In this document: one piece after another, positions 6,248 through 10,895 of the stretch
How positions within the stretch are numbered: the stretch's first letter is position 1
Layout of the letters: every line of letters starts with the position of its first letter
NCBI GenBank assembly: GCA_001780895.1
Contig: MFJJ01000063.1
Coordinates: 1 to 16,363, forward strand
Reading direction: 5' to 3'
Length of the DNA: 16,363 bases
From: Candidatus Gottesmanbacteria bacterium RIFCSPHIGHO2_01_FULL_46_14
GTDB taxonomy: Bacteria; Patescibacteriota; Microgenomatia; UBA10105; UBA927
The notes under the pieces: model-generated
Databases searched by the model: none
Told to the model about the DNA's origin: nothing
Seen by the model: only the letters and a program-made list of their open reading frames with translations
Position numbers and translations under genes: made by a program

Positions 6248-7198
6248 GGCGTCGATCACCAAGCCGAGAGCCATCGATAGGTTGTTTTTCCATTCTCCCA
6301 GCGTGCTCCCTCTCTGTTGTAGTGCTTTGAGCGCTCGTACGATTGACTCATATTTGCCGTTAAGATTCTGCGGACTGATATTACGAAGAAAAGCTTGGTG
6401 TTCATTCATCTCGGCATATGCTGCATCCAGTAGCGATTGCGTCTGCGGGTCTCCAGTCGGTGGGGGAGTCTGTTCCGGTCCTGAAGAGGGAGGCGGTGAA
6501 AATTGAGCTCCTCCTGCTGGATCTTCTTGTCTTGCCACAAGTCGTTCTCCTTCTGTGGGAGTCGGCGACCAGTGGGTAGTTGACGTGCTTGTTGATTGAT
6601 TTAGAATTTGTGGTATCCTACCTTTGGTAGTAGGCCGGGGCGCTGCCGTAAAACGATCAATCGCTCTCATTGCTGAACCCCTCATCACCATCCTCCCCGC
6701 TATGAAGGCCAAGATGCTTCCCGCAATCGTAATTGTACCGGCGATTGGGAGAGCGTCTGGTCCTGTGATTTGGGGGAGACCAGAGGGTGAGGTATTATCT
6801 GGAGCACCATAACTCAATGTTAACACGGCTCCTTCAGTAGGGGGATCATACACAATTGTATCTTTCTCGAAGCGCAGGTATGGAATGTCTTCATTCATTT
6901 GTGGAGCTGTAGTTGCACAGTAGCTCACTACTTGTCCATACTCCGGCTGTTGTGGATTGTTGGGAAGTTCTGGATTCCCCGTTCTTGCTTTTGGTAATGC
7001 CCAATTGCATATCGTTAATTTATCAAATTCGTCGGGAACTTTCCCCAGATGCATCGTGACGCTGCCGTCAGCGTTTACCTCGAAGACACATTCAAGAAGG
7101 GATTTTGCATTACAATCATTTTGTCCGGGAGGACGAAAAGGATCTCTTTTTTGCCTCGTGAGAGAGCCATATTGTATGGCATTCAGGCGTTCTGACAT
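6179..7198 (-). CDS. Unknown single-pass membrane protein with proline-rich linker, 339 aa
   Basis: I do not recognise the family. The N-terminal half has about 145 residues with three cysteines (NDCNAK, ECVFEV, TICNWAL) and beta-rich segments such as GSVTMHLGKV and GAVLTLSYGA. A single hydrophobic segment follows at about residues 150-170 (LPIAGTITIAGSILAFIAG), then a basic MVMRGSAMRAIDRF. By the positive-inside rule the C-terminal half should be cytoplasmic and the N-terminal half outside, without a cleavable signal peptide. After it comes a Pro/Ser/Thr-rich linker (PPPSSGPEQTPPPTGDPQTQ) and a helical C-terminal domain (SLLDAAYAEMNEHQAFLRNI). It is the first gene on its own leaderless promoter and overlaps the ATPase tail to tail. 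Confidence 0.7.
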   Translation of the reverse strand: MSERLNAIQYGSLTRQKRDPFRPPGQNDCNAKSLLECVFEVNADGSVTMHLGKVPDEFDKLTICNWALPKARTGNPELPNNPQQPEYGQVVSYCATTAPQMNEDIPYLRFEKDTIVYDPPTEGAVLTLSYGAPDNTSPSGLPQITGPDALPIAGTITIAGSILAFIAGRMVMRGSAMRAIDRFTAAPRPTTKGRIPQILNQSTSTSTTHWSPTPTEGERLVARQEDPAGGAQFSPPPSSGPEQTPPPTGDPQTQSLLDAAYAEMNEHQAFLRNISPQNLNGKYESIVRALKALQQRGSTLGEWKNNLSMALGLVIDALRQTGKDPLAVATVPPNGQGNK

Positions 7199-7206
7199 AG
7201 ACAGCT

Positions 7207-7235
7207 ACTATACTATAGGTTACTATTATTGTCAA
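7207..7235 (-). promoter_or_regulatory. Promoter of the gene at 7198
   Basis: On the minus strand: TTGACA (7230-7235), a 17-nt spacer and TATAGT (7207-7212), then 8 nt to the ATG. The TGA stop of the upstream protease gene is part of the TTGACA box. It is one of the best consensus matches in the window. Confidence 0.8.
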
Positions 7236-7903
7236 TGCGCGGATTTCCTTATCACATCAATCAAAATTCGAGAAAATAGCAGAATACTGGTGTTGACTGC
7301 CAATACGATTCCGAGGCTTCTGGTGAGATTGTTTCCGAGAGTCGTTATAAAAGCTGGTGACTCTGGTAGGACGATGCGAAAACCCGCGATACCAGCTCCG
7401 ATTGCAATTATGAGGATTGTCACCATAAGCTGCCAGACGCCGGCCATGTCAACGGCAGAGGGAAACATGCTCGTGGAAATGGAAAACAAGAGATAATAGT
7501 ATAGAGTTATAATTATATTGTTCTTTACAAATACATCGTTGGCGTACAGATAGGTGAGGGTAGCGACGGCGAGCATGCCAACGATAAGCGGAGCCAGCCC
7601 TATGACTGACCTGCGAAAGGGTCCGGTTTTGGCAATTGCCACAGAGCCCGTTTGAATCTCTTCGTGTTGAATGCCTTCCGGTACAAGCGTGAGTTTACCG
7701 GTGCGGACGCCCAAAATCTCTGCGGTAAATAAGTGGCTCAATTCATGAACCACCGTACCAGGGAAAAGCAGGAGTGTTACCAAGCTTACGCTGATGCTTC
7801 TCGTGCGAAACAGCGCATGGAAGAGACCATAGAGCGTCTGTGTGAGCCATCGGGAGAGGAGGTATAAGCCGATGAGTTCAAATGTAAGATAGACAATCGT
7901 CAC
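7232..7903 (-). CDS. M50-like intramembrane metalloprotease
   Basis: A 223-aa multipass membrane protein. The zinc-site motif HExxH is present as TVVHELSHLFTAEILGV (about residues 50-66) inside a hydrophobic helix, as in site-2-protease (M50) enzymes. LTLVPEGI follows, common in small M50 relatives. About five more membrane segments are seen (VIGLAPLIVGMLAVATLTYL, LYYYLLFSISTSMF, MVTILIIAIGAGIAG and others). The possible third zinc ligand is the Asp of MFPSAVDMAG. Such enzymes cleave membrane-bound substrates; the substrate here is unknown. Translation begins with GTG (7901-7903), 6 nt after a promoter -10 box, inside the end region of the HEPN gene. It is co-oriented with the genes on both sides but has its own promoter. 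Confidence 0.8.
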   Translation of the reverse strand: MTIVYLTFELIGLYLLSRWLTQTLYGLFHALFRTRSISVSLVTLLLFPGTVVHELSHLFTAEILGVRTGKLTLVPEGIQHEEIQTGSVAIAKTGPFRRSVIGLAPLIVGMLAVATLTYLYANDVFVKNNIIITLYYYLLFSISTSMFPSAVDMAGVWQLMVTILIIAIGAGIAGFRIVLPESPAFITTLGNNLTRSLGIVLAVNTSILLFSRILIDVIRKSAH

Positions 7904-7909
7904 GATGAT

Positions 7910-7938
7910 AGTATGTCTTAAATATGTTCTTGTGTCAG
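7910..7938 (-). promoter_or_regulatory. Promoter of the M50-like protease gene
   Basis: Minus strand: CTGACA (7933-7938), a 17-nt spacer and CATACT (7910-7915), then 6 nt to the GTG. It overlaps the last codons of the HEPN gene. Confidence 0.5.
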
Positions 7939-8310
7939 GGTGAGAAGTTGTTCTGCCATTGTAATGGCTTCTTCTGCGTCCCGTTTCGTTGGTAAACCTT
8001 CCGGCAGAGATCCGGGGAGCGCGTCCGGGTAGCGAGTCGGGATATAAAATGTGTCGAGGACAATCAACTGGCGGCGGAACTGTTCGATTTCTCGGAGCGT
8101 TTTGGCAGCACGTTCTGCAAGTTCTTGCAGTGTATGTACTTTTGGTGGTACCTTTCCCGTTGAAAGGATATACGCTTTGAGAGCTTTTTCAGCTGCCTGC
8201 TGACAATGAAAGCATGCTATGTGGTAGATGCCATCATGAGCAAGAATCCGTGCGCCGTCAAGATCACTTTGGGCAAAGAAAAGCCAGTCAGATGGGTTAG
8301 TTTTTTTCAT
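7918..8310 (-). CDS. HEPN domain protein of a HEPN/MNT toxin-antitoxin pair
   Basis: A 130-aa helical protein of the COG2250 type. The signature is DWLFFAQSDLDGARILAHDG (residues 8-27) and ACFHCQQAAEKALKAYIL (about 32-49), followed by HTLQELAE and then TRYPDALPG (from about residue 92). HEPN proteins of this group are usually encoded with a minimal nucleotidyltransferase (MNT). In studied pairs the HEPN protein is an RNase-like toxin and MNT disarms it by adding AMP or nucleotides. The 14-nt overlap with the upstream MNT gene supports that pairing. The start at 8310 keeps the conserved N-terminal helix. Activity is not proven: the RX4-6H motif of active HEPN RNases is not obvious, so it could be a non-nuclease member. 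Confidence 0.85.
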   Translation of the reverse strand: MKKTNPSDWLFFAQSDLDGARILAHDGIYHIACFHCQQAAEKALKAYILSTGKVPPKVHTLQELAERAAKTLREIEQFRRQLIVLDTFYIPTRYPDALPGSLPEGLPTKRDAEEAITMAEQLLTLTQEHI

Positions 8311-8632
8311 AGAGGAGTTTTCCCTTCTCTACGATTTCGTCGCGGACGAAGTAATTATCTCGTGCCATTTTTTCAAATTCCTCCGGTGTATAGACGACAA
8401 ATTCCGTGGCAATTTTTGATTGAGCAAGCATCATCACGTCCTGGAGTCGATCAAGAAACTTCCGGTTTGTTTTCTTGACGATTGCTATGTCCAGGTCGCT
8501 CCATTGGTGGGTAACACCATTTGCAAACGACCCATAGGCAAAAACTTTTTCCGGTTGGTATTGATCCCTGATGATCGGGAGTATCCGATCAAGTTCATCT
8601 TGAAGTTGTTGTTTTCGTGTGCGGGCGTTCAT
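8297..8632 (-). CDS. Minimal nucleotidyltransferase (MNT) partner of the HEPN protein
   Basis: A 111-aa protein with the polymerase-beta-like core: VFAYGSFANGVTHQWSDLDI, i.e. Gly34-Ser35 and the paired acids Asp46 and Asp48. The third acidic position, usually Asp in this family, is Glu77 (ATEFVVYTPEEF). It is the first gene of the operon and overlaps the HEPN gene by 14 nt. By analogy with MntA/HepT systems it would be the antitoxin that modifies the HEPN toxin. The ATG at 8630-8632 lies 6 nt after the promoter -10 box. Confidence 0.88.
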   Translation of the reverse strand: MNARTRKQQLQDELDRILPIIRDQYQPEKVFAYGSFANGVTHQWSDLDIAIVKKTNRKFLDRLQDVMMLAQSKIATEFVVYTPEEFEKMARDNYFVRDEIVEKGKLLYEKN

Positions 8633-8638
8633 GAATTC

Positions 8639-8667
8639 ATTGTAAGCGGTTTGCCCTTCTTGTGCAA
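8639..8667 (-). promoter_or_regulatory. Promoter of the MNT/HEPN operon
   Basis: Minus strand: TTGCAC (8662-8667), a 17-nt spacer and TACAAT (8639-8644), then 6 nt to the MNT ATG. A perfect 6-bp inverted repeat (CTCTGT-AG-ACAGAG, 8690-8703) lies just upstream of the -35. Confidence 0.7.
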
Positions 8668-8734
8668 GAAAGAACTGCTTTATGGTCGCCTCTGTAGACA
8701 GAGAAGAAGCGGCATTGGTAACAGTACCCCCCCC

Positions 8735-8764
8735 AAACCATTGGAGGATCTGCGGCCAGAAAAT
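8735..8764 (-). pseudogene. Remnant A of the GT-C-like gene 3' end
   Basis: Read on the minus strand this encodes IFWPQILQWFG, matching VFFWPQLLEWIG near the end of the intact protein at 10892-13375. The match is about 10 codons; it then breaks off in a run of eight C (8727-8734). It lies immediately before the HigBA-1 promoter. Confidence 0.6.
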
Positions 8765-8770
8765 ACCTCA

Positions 8771-8797
8771 TTGACATTATAACAATTTTGTTATAAA
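8771..8797 (+). promoter_or_regulatory. Promoter and palindromic operator of HigBA-1
   Basis: TTGACA (8771-8776) and TATAAA (8792-8797), spacer 15 nt. A perfect inverted repeat TTATAACA-ATTT-TGTTATAA (8777-8796) fills the space between them and overlaps the -10. This is the place expected for binding by the HTH antitoxin. The GTG start at 8806 is 8 nt after the -10. Confidence 0.65.
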
Positions 8798-8805
8798 TTA
8801 TTATA

Positions 8806-9120
8806 GTGGAACTGATCGTTATTCAAAAGCTAGAAGATTTTATTGCGAAATTAACGATTCAGGATAAGGCAAAACTAACAGGTACATTTCTATTGTTTAA
8901 AGAGTACGGAAGAACTCTTCCAGTTAAGTATCTCAAGCGGATAACCGGTACAAAAGACTTGTGGGAGTTAAGAGCAAAAAAGATACGAATATTTGTCGCT
9001 ATGTATGGAAATACAGGCATTGCGGTCCATGGCATTATGAAGCAGTCGCAAAAAACGCCGAAACAAGATATTGATCTCGCTGTCAAAAGAGCAGCGAGAG
9101 CAAAGGAGGATTTGCTATGA
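8806..9120 (+). CDS. HigB-like toxin (Gp49/RelE superfamily), copy 1
   Basis: A 104-aa protein with the Gp49-like HigB pattern: FLLFKEYGRTLPVKYLKRIT, then GTKDLWELRAKKIRIFVAMY, GIAVHGIMKQSQKTPKQDID and a basic end. These toxins are mRNA interferases of the RelE fold. Translation seems to begin at GTG 8806, since the matching region of copy 2 starts at the equivalent MELI and the promoter ends 8 nt before. The toxin gene comes first, as is usual for higBA, and its stop overlaps the antitoxin start (ATGA, 9117-9120). It resembles copy 2 at 9596 in layout, but the protein sequences have diverged strongly. Confidence 0.85.
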   Translation: MELIVIQKLEDFIAKLTIQDKAKLTGTFLLFKEYGRTLPVKYLKRITGTKDLWELRAKKIRIFVAMYGNTGIAVHGIMKQSQKTPKQDIDLAVKRAARAKEDLL

Positions 9121-9413
9121 AAACATTACCAAAAGGGTATCATCGGTGGGAAGAACTTGAGAAAAAATGGATGAAAAATCCCGAGTTTATCCGCGAATGG
9201 AGAAAGATTGAACCCGAATATAAGCTCGCACGATCTCTTATTGGAGCCAGGCTCAAGAAAAAAATGACGCAAACCCAACTTGCTAGGAAGATGGGTACCA
9301 AGCAGCCGGTCATTTCCCGAATTGAAGCAATGTCTTCATCGCCGTCGGTTTCACTTCTCAAGCGTGTAGCAACGGCCCTCGGTGCCAAACTGGAAATCAG
9401 TTTTTCCCTTTAA
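9117..9413 (+). CDS. HigA-like Xre-family antitoxin, copy 1
   Basis: A 98-aa protein. An N-terminal helical part (about 1-40) is followed by a Cro/C1-type helix-turn-helix: LIGARLKKKMTQTQLARKMG, then TKQPVISRIEAMSSSPSVSL and LLKRVATALGAKLEISF. It should bind HigB and the palindrome at 8777-8796. A strong Shine-Dalgarno AGGAGG (9104-9109) lies 7 nt before the ATG, inside the toxin gene. This contrasts with the leaderless first gene. Its last 17 nt overlap the antisense end of GT-C remnant B. Confidence 0.88.
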   Translation: MKTLPKGYHRWEELEKKWMKNPEFIREWRKIEPEYKLARSLIGARLKKKMTQTQLARKMGTKQPVISRIEAMSSSPSVSLLKRVATALGAKLEISFSL

Positions 9414-9551
9414 ATACGAGGTAAAGGAAAGGTAGAGGTAGCATACCAAAACCTAGCCACTCCAAGATCTGCGGCCAGAAAAACACTACAATATTTTTTC
9501 CTCTCCTTCAGGCTTCCATCCATTGGCCCAATTGTTGACGAGGATATGGAT
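9397..9551 (-). pseudogene. Remnant B of the GT-C-like gene 3' end
   Basis: On the minus strand this reads HILVNNWANGWKPEGEE, then after one missing base IVVFFWPQILEWLGFGMLPL and PFLYLVFKGKN, with TGA at 9397-9399. The intact protein ends HVLVNNWANGWTLEGNGK, IVVFFWPQLLEWIGFLLLPL and then its own end. About 48 codons are recognisable, with a single one-base deletion and many synonymous changes. Its stop lies inside the end of higA-1, tail to tail, much as the intact gene's stop overlaps brnA. Confidence 0.85.
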
Positions 9552-9561
9552 TCTGAGTTGT

Positions 9562-9589
9562 TTGTCAAAGAAGAGCATTCACTTATACT
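9562..9589 (+). promoter_or_regulatory. Promoter of HigBA-2
   Basis: TTGTCA (9562-9567), a 16-nt spacer and TATACT (9584-9589), then 6 nt to the ATG at 9596. The -35 lies at the edge of remnant B. Confidence 0.65.
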
Positions 9590-9595
9590 GTGATT

Positions 9596-9907
9596 ATGGA
9601 ATTAATTATCCATACAGAGGTTGATGCCTTTGTCGCAACGCTAGAAAAACCCACCAGGTCAAAATGGACCCGTCATCTTCTCCTTTTAGAACAGTATGGG
9701 AAAGCGTTAGGCATGCCTCATGCCAGAAAGATTACGAGTACACTTTCCGAGCTTCGCATTCGAGGAACGCAAGAAGTACGGGCGCTTTATGCGTTTGAAC
9801 AGGGAAGAATATGTATTCTCCATGCTTTTCTGAAGAAAACACAAAAAATACCTGCCCGCGAAATCGCAACGGCAGAAAAACGTCGACAAGCATTGACAAT
9901 GACATAA
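9596..9907 (+). CDS. HigB-like toxin (Gp49/RelE superfamily), copy 2
   Basis: The start is taken at ATG 9596 (MELIIHTEVDAFVATLEKPT), which aligns with copy 1 and follows the promoter by 6 nt; a start at 9590 would fall next to the -10 box. 103 aa. Family features: LLLLEQYGKALGMPHARKIT, STLSELRIRGTQEVRALYAF, then CILHAFLKKTQKIPAREI. The fold and predicted activity (ribosome-dependent or free mRNA cleavage) are as for copy 1, but identity to it is low, so this is not a recent duplication. The antitoxin follows after 22 nt instead of overlapping. Confidence 0.83.
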   Translation: MELIIHTEVDAFVATLEKPTRSKWTRHLLLLEQYGKALGMPHARKITSTLSELRIRGTQEVRALYAFEQGRICILHAFLKKTQKIPAREIATAEKRRQALTMT

Positions 9908-9922
9908 CATATATGTGATAAT
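9893..9922 (+). promoter_or_regulatory. Internal promoter of higA-2
   Basis: TTGACA (9893-9898) lies in the last codons of higB-2. After an 18-nt spacer comes an extended -10, TG-T-GATAAT (9914-9922), then 7 nt to the ATG at 9930. It would allow antitoxin to be made without toxin. Confidence 0.5.
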
Positions 9923-9929
9923 AATTGCT

Positions 9930-10211
9930 ATGAAAGACTTTATCTCGTTTGAAGAGCATAAAAAAAAGCTGTTAGCCGACCCGGAGGTCAAAAAATACTA
10001 TGATGAGCTCGAACCGGAGTATGCGCTCATTCGTTCGGTCATTGACAAGCGATTGAAAAAGAAGATGTCGCAGGCCCAGCTTGCCAAAAAAGTCGGTACA
10101 CGACAGTCAGCGATCTCACGGCTCGAATCGGGAGAGAGCAATCCTTCGTTCAAATTCTTGCAGAAAGTCGCTCGCGCCTTGGATAGCGGTCTTCACATTT
10201 CCTTTCGATAA
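9930..10211 (+). CDS. HigA-like Xre-family antitoxin, copy 2
   Basis: The start is placed at ATG 9930 (MKDFISFEEHKKKLLADPEV), which follows the internal promoter; the in-frame ATG at 9915 overlaps the -10 box. 93 aa. The helix-turn-helix region is RSVIDKRLKKKMSQAQLAKK, VGTRQSAISRLESGESNPSF and FLQKVARALDSGLHISF, clearly related to copy 1. It should bind HigB-2 and repress the operon. No Shine-Dalgarno sequence is seen, in contrast to higA-1, which fits its having its own leaderless transcript. The gene end runs into remnant C of the GT-C-like gene. Confidence 0.87.
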   Translation: MKDFISFEEHKKKLLADPEVKKYYDELEPEYALIRSVIDKRLKKKMSQAQLAKKVGTRQSAISRLESGESNPSFKFLQKVARALDSGLHISFR

Positions 10212-10218
10212 CGAATTG

Positions 10219-10260
10219 CCCAAATAAAGGGAAGGGGCAGGGCCAGAAAAACACAACAAT
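10219..10260 (-). pseudogene. Remnant C of the GT-C-like gene 3' end
   Basis: On the minus strand: TIVVFFWP followed directly by CPFPLFG. The intact protein has NIVVFFWPQLLEWIGF, then LPLPLVLLFGKKH. About 11 codons in the middle are therefore missing and the stop is not preserved. It lies between the end of higA-2 and the BrnTA promoter. Confidence 0.55.
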
Positions 10261-10265
10261 CGTCG

Positions 10266-10300
10266 AATATCCAATATCCAATACCCAATACACAATCTCC
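10266..10300. repeat. Short heptamer tandem repeat
   Basis: Five 7-nt units in a row: AATATCC, AATATCC, AATACCC, AATACAC, AATCTCC. They fill the gap between remnant C and the BrnTA promoter. No coding sense. Confidence 0.7.
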
Positions 10301-10309
10301 TTTGTACAC

Positions 10310-10337
10310 TTGACTTTGTAACGCATTGCGTTACAAT
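10310..10337 (+). promoter_or_regulatory. Promoter and palindromic operator of BrnTA
   Basis: TTGACT (10310-10315) and TACAAT (10332-10337), spacer 16 nt. A perfect inverted repeat with 10-bp arms, TTGTAACGCA-T-TGCGTTACAA (10316-10336), fills the space and runs into the -10. A dimeric ribbon-helix-helix antitoxin bound there would block RNA polymerase. The brnT ATG is 8 nt after the -10. Confidence 0.8.
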
Positions 10338-10345
10338 GATGTTAC

Positions 10346-10645
10346 ATGATTCGCATCGAGCGTTTGATTTGGAATGAAGATAATGTCGCTCATATCGCTC
10401 ATCACGATGTCACACCCGAGGAAGTTGAGTCTGTGTGTCAGGGAGATTTTGAAGTTTTCAAGGGTCATTCGGGAAGAATTGCAATCGTCGGTCCCGGCGC
10501 TAAAGGTCGAATTCTTTTTATCGTCGTGGCACCCAAAGGAGAAGGAGCATATCTTCCGATAACCGCACGCATTGCAGATCGCAAAGAGAAACAGCTCTAC
10601 ACAATTACAAAAGGAGGTGGTACCAATGGAAATCAAAAAAAATAA
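10346..10645 (+). CDS. brnT: BrnT-family ribonuclease toxin
   Basis: A 99-aa protein of the BrnT/DUF497 (COG2929) family: IERLIWNEDNVAHIAHHDVT with the conserved W-N-H pattern, PEEVESVCQGDFEVF, then GRILFIVVAPKGEGAYLPIT and ARIADRKEKQLY. The end ARxADRKEKxLY is diagnostic. BrnT has a RelE-like fold and cleaves RNA. The start at ATG 10346 is set by the promoter, 8 nt upstream, so the mRNA should be leaderless. The 3' end overlaps the antitoxin gene by 20 nt, and this overlap carries the antitoxin's ribosome-binding site. BrnT-first order is standard for this system. Confidence 0.88.
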   Translation: MIRIERLIWNEDNVAHIAHHDVTPEEVESVCQGDFEVFKGHSGRIAIVGPGAKGRILFIVVAPKGEGAYLPITARIADRKEKQLYTITKGGGTNGNQKK

Positions 10646-10895
10646 GAAATCACGAATTCCCAAATTCAAAAATTATGAAGAGGAAGCCAATTGGTGGGAT
10701 ACCCATAGCCTGGCCGACTACAAGGATGAATTTCAACCCGTGAAGGTTCGATTTGCAAAAAATTTGTCCCATGGCATTACGGTGCGATTAGATCCCAAAA
10801 CGATCGATATGTTGCGCAAAAAAGCCCACGTCAAGGGTATCGGTCCCACAACGCTAGCCCGTATGTGGATCCTCGAGCATCTCGCGACTGCCTAA
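10626..10895 (+). CDS. brnA: BrnA/CopG-type ribbon-helix-helix antitoxin
   Basis: The start is taken at ATG 10626 because AGGAGGT (10612-10618) lies 7 nt before it; an in-frame ATG at 10572 would extend into brnT without a ribosome-binding site. 89 aa. The N-terminal half has the toxin-binding pattern FKNYEEEANWWDTHSLADYK, and the C-terminal half is a ribbon-helix-helix: HGITVRLDPKTIDMLRKKAH and GPTTLARMWILEHLA. This is the CopG-antitoxin (PF12441) arrangement that partners BrnT. It probably binds the palindrome at 10316-10336. Its TAA (10893-10895) overlaps the stop of the convergent GT-C-like gene by two to three bases. Confidence 0.87.
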   Translation: MEIKKNKKSRIPKFKNYEEEANWWDTHSLADYKDEFQPVKVRFAKNLSHGITVRLDPKTIDMLRKKAHVKGIGPTTLARMWILEHLATA

